The notes beneath the pieces are model-generated. The model was not told the DNA's origin, did no database searches, and saw nothing but the letters and a program-made list of their open reading frames with translations. Made by a program: the position numbers and the translations under genes. From contig JALHLO010000003.1 of assembly GCA_022844525.1 (NCBI GenBank), forward strand, positions 1 through 52,945: a DNA stretch of 52,945 nt. Reading direction: 5' to 3'. Positions 1 to 6,785 of the stretch are shown here, in pieces. Numbering within the stretch: the stretch's first letter is position 1; the number at the start of each line of letters is the position of its first letter. The DNA comes from Ramlibacter sp. (lineage in GTDB: Bacteria > Pseudomonadota > Gammaproteobacteria > Burkholderiales > Burkholderiaceae_C).

Positions 1-588
1 CAGGCCCAACCGCAGCTTGCGCGGCCGGCGGCAGCTGCGATCGTGGCCGCTTGCGGTGTCATGTTCGCGCGCATGGCCGTGGTGATTGCGGCACTGCAGC
101 CAGGCGGCGCGGGAGCGTTGATCGGGCTGCTGGTGCTCCTTGCCGCCGCCTCGTTCGCGGTTGCAGCGTGGCAGTGGCGCCGAAGCAGCGATCCCTCGGC
201 GGGGCGTGCCTCGGACGCGCCCGATGGCAAGGTGTTCGGCCTGGGCACCGCGGTCGCTTTCGGTGCCGCGCTCGCCATAGTCGCAGTCCTTTCGCGGGCA
301 GCCAGGGACGCGTTCGGCACAGCCGGGCTTTATTCGGTGGCCTTTGTCTCCGGGCTGGCGGACGTCGATGCCATCGTGATCTCCAGCGCGGAACTGCTGG
401 GGCAGGGACAGTCGGCAAGCTCGGTGGTCACGACCGCCGTGCTGCTGGCCGCAACCGCCAACATGCTTGTGAAGGCGGGCATGGCTCGCGTGGTAGGCGG
501 CCTGGCTGTGGGCGCCGCCGTCGCGCGCGGCTACAGCGCGGTCGTGCTGTGCGGAGCCGCGGCGCTGGCGATCAACATCCTGCGCTGA
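1..588 (+). CDS. MgtC/SapB-type membrane protein, DUF4010 domain (5' end missing)
   Basis: The frame is open from the first base of the window, so the true start lies upstream and only the last 195 residues are seen. The visible part is almost wholly hydrophobic, with several predicted membrane helices. It carries the stretch GLADVDAIVIS followed by a helix with AATANMLVKAG, which is typical of the DUF4010 half of MgtC/SapB-family inner-membrane proteins. The function of that half is not established; MgtC itself is linked to magnesium limitation and acid survival. A putative copper-regulator box follows the stop codon, so this gene ends before the copper operon begins. Confidence 0.75.
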   Translation, partial: QAQPQLARPAAAAIVAACGVMFARMAVVIAALQPGGAGALIGLLVLLAAASFAVAAWQWRRSSDPSAGRASDAPDGKVFGLGTAVAFGAALAIVAVLSRAARDAFGTAGLYSVAFVSGLADVDAIVISSAELLGQGQSASSVVTTAVLLAATANMLVKAGMARVVGGLAVGAAVARGYSAVVLCGAAALAINILR

Positions 589-607
589 CACGCGAGCTCC
601 TCGCTTT

Positions 608-625
608 CATTGCAAAACTGTAATG
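608..625. promoter_or_regulatory. Putative CopR/CusR box 1 (copper operon promoter)
   Basis: The site reads CATTGC-AAAACT-GTAATG. The dyad extends outward so that TTCATT at 606 is the exact reverse complement of AATGAA at 622. A -10-like TAGACT lies at 658-663, starting 33 bases after the box end, exactly as at the second site near 5332. It precedes the oxidase/cupredoxin operon. Assignment to the response regulator at 17889-18563 is inferred from the same half-site recurring next to that regulator's own gene. Confidence 0.55.
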
Positions 626-764
626 AAGCCGTCCGGTTCTGCTTGGCCGGAAAAAACTAGACTTCGTTAGGTATTTGCGTCGGGCACGTCAAGCACGCGC
701 GTCAACATCGTGCGCTGCCCGCCGTCGCGTGACACACCCCGTTTCCTTCTTCACGAGAGTCGCC

Positions 765-1115
765 ATGTCCCGTCTGAACTGGCTCTGGCCATGGGCCGCA
801 GCCGCACTCGCCGTCTCGGCAGCAGCCCAGTCGCCGGGCCCAACGACCGCCGTCGGCGCTGCAGCGCCGGCACAGCCGCCTTCCTATCGCTCCGCGCTGG
901 ATGCGTATCGCCCGTTCACCGAGGAGGAGTTGATGCCCTGGAGGGAGGCCAACGACACGGTGGCGCGCATCGGCGGCTGGCGCGAGTACGCGAGGGAGTC
1001 GCGCGAGCCGGCAGGCCCGGCGCCGGCATCCAGTGTTCCTGCTGCACCGGCAGCACCGGCGGCACCAGCGGTGCCGGCGGCGTCCACGCCTCGTGGCGGT
1101 CACGGTCACCACTGA
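765..1115 (+). CDS. Small exported Ala/Pro-rich protein at head of copper operon
   Basis: A 116-residue protein whose N-terminus, MSRLNWLWPWAAAALAVSAA, is a signal peptide with probable cleavage after AAAQS. The mature part has a conserved-looking centre (YRSALDAYRPFTEEELMPWREAND, roughly residues 45-68) with a WREYARE motif after it, then an Ala/Pro linker and a C-terminal GHGHH that could bind metal. An earlier in-frame start at 675 would place Arg-rich sequence before the signal peptide, so ATG 765 was chosen. It is followed after 9 bases by the TolC-like gene. No function is known to me; a periplasmic accessory role in metal handling is inferred from position only. Confidence 0.7.
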   Translation: MSRLNWLWPWAAAALAVSAAAQSPGPTTAVGAAAPAQPPSYRSALDAYRPFTEEELMPWREANDTVARIGGWREYARESREPAGPAPASSVPAAPAAPAAPAVPAASTPRGGHGHH

Positions 1116-1124
1116 AGAGGCAGC

Positions 1125-2546
1125 ATGACGATGCAAGGAAAGTTCCGCACTTTCGCTGCGGCTGCAGCAGTGCTGGCGCTCGCCGGCTGTGCCTCCATCG
1201 ACATCGATGACGCCGTCGCGGACACCAACCAGGCGCTTCCCGGATTCACCGGCGGCAAGCTGGAGTTCACTCGCACCGCGGAGCAGCGCGAGGCCCGCCA
1301 GAAGCTCGCCGCCGAACTGCTGGCCAAGCCGCTGTCGCGGGAAGACGCCGTGCAGCTGGCGCTGGCGAACAGCCCCGCAGTGCAGGCGCTCGTGGCCGAG
1401 TCCTGGAACGACATGGCGCTGGCGAACCAGGCCGGGCGGATCGCCAATCCAATCTTCACCTTCGAGCGAGTGCGATTTGGAGATGAGCTCGAGATCGGCC
1501 GACTGCTGTCCATCGGGCTCCTCGACCTGCTCACGCTGCCGCAGCGGCAGGTCATCGCGCGCAACCAGGTGGCGCAGGCGCGCGTGCAGCTTGCCACGCG
1601 GGTCGTCGAGCACGTCAACCTGGTGCGCCAGGCATGGACTCGCGCGGTCGGCGCGCAGCAGGCGCTCGCCTACGCGGAGCAGGTGAACCGTGCCGCGGAA
1701 GCCAGTGCGGAACTGGCCAGGCGCATGCAGCAGGTAGGCAACTTCACCAAGTTGCAGCGCGCCCGCCAGCAGGCGTTCTACGCCGACGCCTCCGCGCAAC
1801 TGGCCGCAGCCGTCCATGCCCGCACTGCGGCGCGCGAGGAACTGGTGCGGCAGCTGGGACTGAGCGCCGAACAGGCAGCCGAATTGAAGCTGCCCGAGCG
1901 TTTACCCGACCTGCCGCAGCAGCCGCGGCCCGCCTCCGAGATCGGCACGTTCGCATCGCAGCAGCGCCTCGACGTGCAGGCGGCGCGCCTCCAGCTGGAT
2001 GTCGCCGGCCGCGCCCAGGGCCTCAACCTGTTGAACAGCCTGCTCGATGTGGAGCTTGGTGGCCGGCACGACACGATCTTCGACAACGGCGAGCGCGGCA
2101 ACCGCAATGGCTTTGAACTCGCAGTGCGCATTCCGCTGTTCGATTTCGGCGGTGCGCAGCGCGCGGCCCTGAATGCGCAGTCGCTCGCGGCGGCGAACCG
2201 CTACGACGCGGTGGTCCGGGGCGCTTCCTCCCAGCTGCGCGAGAGCTATTCGGCCTACCGGACCGCCTACGACATCGCGAAGCATCACCGCGACGAGATC
2301 GTGCCGCTGCGCAAGACGATCTCGGAGGAAAACCAGCTGCGCTACAACGGCATGCTGATCGGCGTGTTCGAGCTCCTGGCCGACGCACGCGACCAGATCG
2401 CGACCGTCAGCGCCTCGATCAGCGCGCTGCAGCAGTTCTGGCTGGCCGATGCAGGGCTCGCATCGACGCTGGTCGGCAAGCCCGTGGCGGCAGGGTCCAC
2501 CCCCGTTTCCACCAGCGCCGGTGGCGGCCGGGACGCCGGCCACTGA
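1125..2546 (+). CDS. TolC-family outer-membrane efflux lipoprotein
   Basis: A 473-residue protein with a lipoprotein signal ending LALAGC (Cys about residue 23), then two repeated helical segments of the outer-membrane efflux protein (TolC/CusC) family. Examples are SREDAVQLALANSPAVQAL near residue 67 and a matching long helix pair in the second half. It would form the trimeric outer-membrane exit duct of a tripartite pump. No RND pump or membrane-fusion gene lies beside it in this window, so its partner is elsewhere or it serves the oxidase genes downstream in some other way. Spacing to its neighbours is 9 and 27 bases, consistent with one operon. Confidence 0.88.
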   Translation: MTMQGKFRTFAAAAAVLALAGCASIDIDDAVADTNQALPGFTGGKLEFTRTAEQREARQKLAAELLAKPLSREDAVQLALANSPAVQALVAESWNDMALANQAGRIANPIFTFERVRFGDELEIGRLLSIGLLDLLTLPQRQVIARNQVAQARVQLATRVVEHVNLVRQAWTRAVGAQQALAYAEQVNRAAEASAELARRMQQVGNFTKLQRARQQAFYADASAQLAAAVHARTAAREELVRQLGLSAEQAAELKLPERLPDLPQQPRPASEIGTFASQQRLDVQAARLQLDVAGRAQGLNLLNSLLDVELGGRHDTIFDNGERGNRNGFELAVRIPLFDFGGAQRAALNAQSLAAANRYDAVVRGASSQLRESYSAYRTAYDIAKHHRDEIVPLRKTISEENQLRYNGMLIGVFELLADARDQIATVSASISALQQFWLADAGLASTLVGKPVAAGSTPVSTSAGGGRDAGH

Positions 2547-2573
2547 AACCCGCACAAACCTCTGGCAAGACTC

Positions 2574-3992
2574 ATGACAAGCAGACGAGATTTCCTGGCC
2601 GGCGCCAGTGCCATCACCGGTGCCGTTGCCGCCGCCGCGGTGAGCAAGGTGGCGATGGCTGCCCTGCCCGAGCCGGTGACCCAAAGCAAGCCCGAGACGA
2701 TGCCGCCGCTGGTGCCGAACACCGGCCGCCCCTACAACCCGGTGGTCACCCTCAACGGCTGGACCCTGCCCTGGCGCATGAACAACGGCGTCAAGGAGTT
2801 CCACCTGGTGGCCGAGCCCGTGGTGCGCGAAATGGCGCCCGGCTTCAAGGCCCACCTCTGGGGCTACAACGGCCAGTCTCCCGGCCCGACCATCGAGGTC
2901 GTGGAGGGGGACCGGGTGCGCATCTTCGTCACCAACAAACTGCCGGAGCACACCAGCATCCACTGGCACGGGCAGCGCCTTCCCAACGGCATGGACGGCG
3001 TCGGGGGATTGACCCAGAAGCACATCCCCACGGGCAAGACCTTCGTGTACGAATTCGTCGCCCGGCGCCCCGGCACCTTCATGTACCACCCGCACGCCGA
3101 TGAGATGGTCCAGATGGCCATGGGCATGATGGGTTTCTGGGTGACCCACCCCAAGGGGAAGCACCCGCTCATCGACGAAGTGAACCGCGATTTCGTGTTT
3201 TTACTGAGCAACTACGACGTCGACCCCGGCGCGTACACGCCCAAGATCATGACGATGCTGGATTTCAACCTGTTCACGTTCAACAGCCGCATCTTCCCCG
3301 GCATCGACTCGATGAACGTGCGGCACGGGGACAAGGTGCGCATCCGCATCGGCAACCTGACCATGACGAACCACCCCATGCACCTGCACGGTCATGAGTT
3401 CCTGGTGACCGGTACGGACGGCGGCCCGACGCCGAAGAGCACCCGCTGGTACGAGGTCACCACCGATGTCGCCGTCGGCCAGATGCGCCAGATCGAGTTC
3501 CTGGCCGACGAGGAAGGGGACTGGGCGTTCCATTGCCACAAGAGCCACCACACCATGAATGCCATGGGTCATGACGTGCCCACCATGATCGGCGTCGACC
3601 ATCGCGGCGTGGCCAAGCAGATCACCAGCCTGGTGCCTGACTACATGGTCATGGGAGAGCGCGGCATGGCCGACATGGCGGAGATGGAGATGCCGCTGCC
3701 GGACAACACCGCACCCATGATGAGCGGGGTGGGACCTTTCGGCGCGCTCGAGATGGGTGGCATGTTCACCACCGTCAAGGTGCGCCGGGACCAGAAACCG
3801 GGCGACTACCGCAACCCGGACTGGTACCAGCACCCTGCGGGAACCGTCGCTTACGAGTTCACCGGCACGTTGCCTGCGGCCCCGCGGGCCAACGTATCCG
3901 GGACGGGCTCCGCTCCGGCGCGGGTCGCCCCCAAAAGCAAGGAAGTCGAAGTGCAGATCCGCAAACCCGGCTCCGGGCATTCGACGCACTGA
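2574..3992 (+). CDS. Multicopper oxidase, CopA-like (periplasmic copper oxidation)
   Basis: A 472-residue oxidase expected to oxidise Cu(I) to Cu(II) in the periplasm with reduction of oxygen. It starts with a twin-arginine signal (SRRDFLAG, residues 3-10). All four copper-ligand blocks are visible: HWHG at 130-133, HPH at 172-174, HPMHLHGH at 267-274, and the HCH...H...M block at 320-331 with Met as the axial type 1 ligand position. The region from about 340 is Met-rich (MGERGMADMAEMEM), as in copper oxidases that hold extra Cu(I). It sits between a TolC-like gene and a cupredoxin gene in a probable copper operon. Confidence 0.92.
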   Translation: MTSRRDFLAGASAITGAVAAAAVSKVAMAALPEPVTQSKPETMPPLVPNTGRPYNPVVTLNGWTLPWRMNNGVKEFHLVAEPVVREMAPGFKAHLWGYNGQSPGPTIEVVEGDRVRIFVTNKLPEHTSIHWHGQRLPNGMDGVGGLTQKHIPTGKTFVYEFVARRPGTFMYHPHADEMVQMAMGMMGFWVTHPKGKHPLIDEVNRDFVFLLSNYDVDPGAYTPKIMTMLDFNLFTFNSRIFPGIDSMNVRHGDKVRIRIGNLTMTNHPMHLHGHEFLVTGTDGGPTPKSTRWYEVTTDVAVGQMRQIEFLADEEGDWAFHCHKSHHTMNAMGHDVPTMIGVDHRGVAKQITSLVPDYMVMGERGMADMAEMEMPLPDNTAPMMSGVGPFGALEMGGMFTTVKVRRDQKPGDYRNPDWYQHPAGTVAYEFTGTLPAAPRANVSGTGSAPARVAPKSKEVEVQIRKPGSGHSTH

Positions 3993-4030
3993 TCACGACA
4001 CCCGAATCGTTTACCCAAGAAGGACCAGAG

Positions 4031-4558
4031 ATGAATCGTATCCATGCCCTCCTCGCCAGCGTGCTGCTTGGCGCTTCGATCAGTGCTGCCGCCCACGGCG
4101 AGGCCCCGTCGCGGGACGCCGCTCCCGTCAGGAAGGAGCAGAAGGAATGGGGGATCGCCGGGGATGCCAGGGCCGCCACGCGCACGATCGAGATCACCAT
4201 GAGCGACAAGATGCGCTTCTCGCCGGACCGCATCGAGGTCAAGCAGGGCGAAACGGTGAAGCTGGTGGTCCGCAACTCGGGGAAGATGCTGCATGAGCTG
4301 GTGATCGGCACCCGCACGGAACTGGACGAACATGCCGCGCTGATGGCGAAGTTCCCGAAGATGGAGCACGACGAGCCCTACATGGCGCACGTCGCGGCCG
4401 GCAAGACTGGCGAGCTGGTATGGACCTTCAACCGGCCGGGTGAATTCGACTTCGCGTGCCTGATTCCCGGTCACTACCAGGCGGGCATGGTCGGAAAGAT
4501 CCGCGTGCTGTCCGAGCAGGCGCAGGACGGCAGCCGTGGCCCATCGGCCAGGCAGTGA
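4031..4558 (+). CDS. copI: Periplasmic cupredoxin, CopI-like
   Basis: A 175-residue single-domain cupredoxin with a Sec signal peptide (cleavage near AAAHG, residue 22). The type 1 copper ligands are clear: His88 in MLHELVIG, then Cys143, His148 and Met153 in CLIPGHYQAGM. The Met/His-rich stretch between them (MAKFPKMEHDEPYMAHV) resembles CopI-type proteins of proteobacterial copper resistance. AAGAAGGACCAGAG precedes the ATG as ribosome-binding site. It probably works with the multicopper oxidase just upstream, as electron partner or copper buffer. The family is secure; the symbol is by similarity of architecture. Confidence 0.85.
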   Translation: MNRIHALLASVLLGASISAAAHGEAPSRDAAPVRKEQKEWGIAGDARAATRTIEITMSDKMRFSPDRIEVKQGETVKLVVRNSGKMLHELVIGTRTELDEHAALMAKFPKMEHDEPYMAHVAAGKTGELVWTFNRPGEFDFACLIPGHYQAGMVGKIRVLSEQAQDGSRGPSARQ

Positions 4559-4584
4559 ATTGGACGGCCAGGCCGCGTACTGCC

Positions 4585-4773
4585 ATGACACACGAAATGC
4601 TCGCCCTGCAGCGCGCATCCGAACAGAGCCTCGACCTGGCCATGCTCGGCGTGGCCGGCGGCCTGATCGTCATGATCGTCGGCCTTGCATTTCTCATGTG
4701 GCACGGGAAGCGACGGCAGCCGGACAAGCCGGCGGCTCGTCGTGAACGTGCGCGAAAGCCCCGCAGACGGTAA
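4585..4773 (+). CDS. Small single-helix membrane protein
   Basis: A 62-residue protein starting MTHEMLALQRASEQ, with one strongly hydrophobic helix (LAMLGVAGGLIVMIVGLAFLMW, about residues 18-39) and a basic, Arg/Lys-rich cytoplasmic tail. ATG 4585 is preferred because it leaves the helix near the N-terminus. It follows the cupredoxin gene by 26 bases and is probably the last gene of that operon. No family is recognised. A small subunit or anchor is possible, but nothing in the sequence proves it. Confidence 0.55.
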   Translation: MTHEMLALQRASEQSLDLAMLGVAGGLIVMIVGLAFLMWHGKRRQPDKPAARRERARKPRRR

Positions 4774-4922
4774 CAGGCCGCAGAGGGCTCCGGACAAGTG
4801 AGTGGGTGAGCCGCGAGGCGGCGCCTCCAGGGGAGAAGGGCAGCCACCGGCGCACTGCGCCGCCGCAGCCGCATGGCTGCCTGTTCGCCGGCTCGACCGG
4901 CAGGCCCACCTGGAGAAAATCC

Positions 4923-5252
4923 ATGCCCCACGAGAGATATTCGAATTGCATCGCCGCGTGTTACGCGTGTGCCGAAGCTTGCAACCATTGCGCCGCGTCC
5001 TGCCTGCGCGAACAGGACGTGAAGATGCTGGCCCGTTGCATTGCACTGGACGTGGACTGCGCCCAGGCTTGCGAGTTCGCCGCCGCCGCCATGGGGCGGG
5101 CCAGCGAAAGCGCCAAGGCGTTCTGCAGCATGTGCGCGCAGGTCTGCGACCTGTGCGCGCAGGAATGCGAGTGCCACAAGATGCAGCATTGCCAGGAGTG
5201 TGCACAGGCCTGCCGACGATGCGCGCAGGAGTGTCGCCAGATGGCCGCCTGA
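4923..5252 (+). CDS. Four-helix copper-storage protein (Csp/DUF326-type)
   Basis: A 109-residue protein with 20 cysteines, mostly in CxxxC and CxxC spacing along helices (for example CIAACYACAEACNHCAASC, residues 9-27). This is the hallmark of four-helix-bundle copper-storage proteins (Csp, DUF326), which load many Cu(I) ions into the core of the bundle. There is no signal peptide before MPHERYSNC, so it is probably cytosolic, like Csp3. An in-frame extension to 4806 exists, but GGAG lies just before ATG 4923 and the family begins there. It stands in the copper island, 150 bases after the small membrane protein. Confidence 0.9.
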   Translation: MPHERYSNCIAACYACAEACNHCAASCLREQDVKMLARCIALDVDCAQACEFAAAAMGRASESAKAFCSMCAQVCDLCAQECECHKMQHCQECAQACRRCAQECRQMAA

Positions 5253-5331
5253 TCCGGACACCGTGCGCGCAGCAACTCCGCAGAGCGACCTCGCCGGGAG
5301 CTGCTGTCGAGGCACGGATCCCGCTGCCCAA

Positions 5332-5349
5332 GATCACCGTTTTGTAATC
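5332..5349. promoter_or_regulatory. Putative CopR/CusR box 2 (cusF-like promoter)
   Basis: The site reads GATCAC-CGTTTT-GTAATC, an imperfect dyad with the same 6-6-6 spacing as the box at 608. TAAAGT, a -10-like hexamer, lies at 5382-5387, again starting 33 bases after the box end. The CusF-like gene starts at 5433. Identical geometry at two promoters supports a functional element. Confidence 0.55.
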
Positions 5350-5432
5350 TTCAGGTCACGGCAGCGTCCCTGCCATCCCTCTAAAGTACTTGCATGCCGC
5401 CATGAGGCGGGCTCAACTTGAGAGGAATACCG

Positions 5433-5780
5433 ATGAAGATGAAGACCAACCTGCTGCTGGCCGCCGGCTTGCTGTCGCTCGCCCTGGGCACGTCTTTCGC
5501 TGCGGAGACTGTCTCCCAGCCGACCCCAGCTACCGCCACGGCCGGTGCAGCTTCGATGGCCATGACCGCCGGCGAAGTCCGCAAGGTCGACCTGGCGCAA
5601 GGCAAGGTGACCCTGAAGCATGAGGCGATCGCCAACCTCGACATGCCTGCCATGACGATGGTGTTCCGGGTCCAGAGCGCCGACATGCTGAAGAACCTGA
5701 AGCCCGGCGACAAGGTGCAGTTCCACGCGGAGTCTTCCGCTGGCGCGATGCTGGTGACGCACATCGAGGCTGCGCGCTAA
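5433..5780 (+). CDS. CusF-like periplasmic copper-binding protein
   Basis: A 115-residue protein with a Sec signal peptide (cleavage near SFAAE, residue 24) and a CusF-type OB-fold. The conserved ligand segment HEAIANLDMPAMTMVF carries the His and the two MxM methionines that bind Cu(I) or Ag(I). The tryptophan that caps copper in E. coli CusF is replaced by Met (DMPAMTM). The protein would pass periplasmic copper to an export pump. ATG 5433 follows AGAGGAA; an upstream in-frame TTG at 5418 is less likely. A copper-regulator box precedes it and a strong terminator follows, so it is probably a single-gene unit. Confidence 0.87.
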   Translation: MKMKTNLLLAAGLLSLALGTSFAAETVSQPTPATATAGAASMAMTAGEVRKVDLAQGKVTLKHEAIANLDMPAMTMVFRVQSADMLKNLKPGDKVQFHAESSAGAMLVTHIEAAR

Positions 5781-5802
5781 GCGACCTCCTCGACGGCGAA
5801 AG

Positions 5803-5838
5803 CCTCCGGCCCCGCGAAGCGGCGCCGGAGGTTTCTTC
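5803..5838 (+). terminator. Rho-independent terminator after cusF-like gene
   Basis: An 8-bp perfect stem CCTCCGGC (5803-5810) with GCCGGAGG (5824-5831), followed at once by TTTCTTCTTT. It lies 22 bases after the CusF-like stop codon. Confidence 0.85.
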
Positions 5839-5939
5839 TTTGGTGAGACCGAATCGCGCCTCCCACGGCTGGGCCGCGCGACAGAAACGTCATCCGCCGG
5901 TCAGCGGCCCGTCGACGGTCCACGCCTACATTGCCTTCA

Positions 5940-5962
5940 CGCGATGCAAGTGCTGCATCGCG
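5940..5962. repeat. 9-bp perfect inverted repeat upstream of DUF4148-like gene
   Basis: CGCGATGCA and TGCATCGCG are separated by AGTGC. The dyad lies 48 bases before the ATG at 6010 and could be an operator or an RNA hairpin. The rest of the gap between 5839 and 6009 shows no other clear signal. Confidence 0.4.
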
Positions 5963-6009
5963 CGCGGCTCGCTGGAGTCGCTGCTTCCCGAAATCGACAG
6001 GAGTACAGA

Positions 6010-6372
6010 ATGAACTTGCGCAAAACCTTGCTGGCGCTTTGCGTTGCTGCGGCCGCCACGCCGTCCGTCTACGCCGACAACTTCGTGGGTGGTGAACTCG
6101 GCTACGAGAGCCATCCCGCCACCAGCCGCCTGACCCGGGAACAGGTCCGGCTCGACTACCTGGACTTCCGTGCCCATCCCGTTCTGGCCGATGGCACCGT
6201 GATGCTGCAGGGCGAGTTGGGCTATGTACCGGCCATCCAGGGGGCCTTCGCCGACCGTGTTCCCGCCGCACCGCACAGCCATGTGCTGGGCGGCAACGCC
6301 GGGCCGAGCACCGCCAAGGCTGCGCCGACTGACGCCGAGCGCCGCGCCTATCGGGACCAGTACATCAACTGA
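6010..6372 (+). CDS. Small exported DUF4148-like protein
   Basis: A 120-residue protein with a clean signal peptide (MNLRKTLLALCVAAAATPSVYA, cleavage before DNFVGG). The mature part contains LTREQVRLDYLDFRAHPV, resembling the TRAQV...EL pattern of DUF4148-type small periplasmic proteins common in Burkholderiales. It then has a Gly-rich segment and DAERRAYRDQYIN. AGGAGTACAGA precedes ATG 6010, which decides the start over longer frames. Its function is unknown. It is convergent with the CopZ-like gene, the two stop codons being 5 bases apart. Confidence 0.65.
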   Translation: MNLRKTLLALCVAAAATPSVYADNFVGGELGYESHPATSRLTREQVRLDYLDFRAHPVLADGTVMLQGELGYVPAIQGAFADRVPAAPHSHVLGGNAGPSTAKAAPTDAERRAYRDQYIN

Positions 6373-6377
6373 CGCCA

Positions 6378-6671
6378 TCAGCGCCCGCAGCAGCAACCGC
6401 CTCCCGTCTTGTCGCCCGATGCGCAACCGCCGGTCAACGGCAGGGCAGTGTCGGAGGCGGACGCTGCAAAGGCCTCGTATCCCGCCCCCGCGAGTGCGGT
6501 GATCATCGCCGGGACTCGCTTGCCGACGTCGTGCCCCCGAACGCTCGCAGTCCCGGTGTCCAGCCGGACGTCGACCGCATCCACGCCGGGAACCCCGGAC
6601 AAGGCGCGCGTGGCGGCCTTCACGCAGGAGCCGCACGTCATGCCATTGACCTGCAATTGAACCGCTTCCAT
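6378..6671 (-). CDS. CopZ-like heavy-metal-associated (HMA) protein with Cys-rich tail
   Basis: A 97-residue protein: an HMA domain with the GMTCGSC metal motif near residues 10-16 and the usual beta-alpha-beta-beta-alpha-beta pattern, then a C-terminal tail GGCASGDKTGGGCCCGR with four more cysteines. It would carry Cu(I) in the cytoplasm to the P1B ATPase encoded divergently at 6786. AAAGG six bases before ATGGAAGC supports the start at 6671. The shared upstream region holds a putative Fnr-type box. The Cys-rich tail is not part of normal CopZ and may add a second metal site. Confidence 0.85.
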   Translation of the reverse strand: MEAVQLQVNGMTCGSCVKAATRALSGVPGVDAVDVRLDTGTASVRGHDVGKRVPAMITALAGAGYEAFAASASDTALPLTGGCASGDKTGGGCCCGR

Positions 6672-6724
6672 GATCATCCTTTCGACCTTGCTGAAGCAAG
6701 GCTGCAAGAGGTACATGGGACGCG

Positions 6725-6738
6725 TTGAGCCACGTCAA
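6725..6738. promoter_or_regulatory. Putative Fnr-type box between copZ-like and P1B ATPase genes
   Basis: The site reads TTGAGCCACGTCAA (TTGA-N6-TCAA). CATGAT, a -10-like hexamer, lies at 6760-6765 after a gap of 21 bases, matching class II Fnr promoters. This would drive the ATPase gene at 6786. No MerR/CueR-type operator was seen here. Confidence 0.55.
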
Positions 6739-6785
6739 CCGTGCAGCAGTGCAACGGCCCATGATCGGGTAAAAAAGGGAACGCC

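Noticed and set aside
702-1817. Minus-strand open frame of 371 codons opposite the operon start
   Set aside because: It crosses two plus-strand genes with signal peptides and family motifs; no domain in the frame itself.
6672-6785. CueR/MerR-type operator expected before a copper ATPase
   Set aside because: No dyad with the long spacer typical of MerR-family promoters was found; only the Fnr-type box is present.
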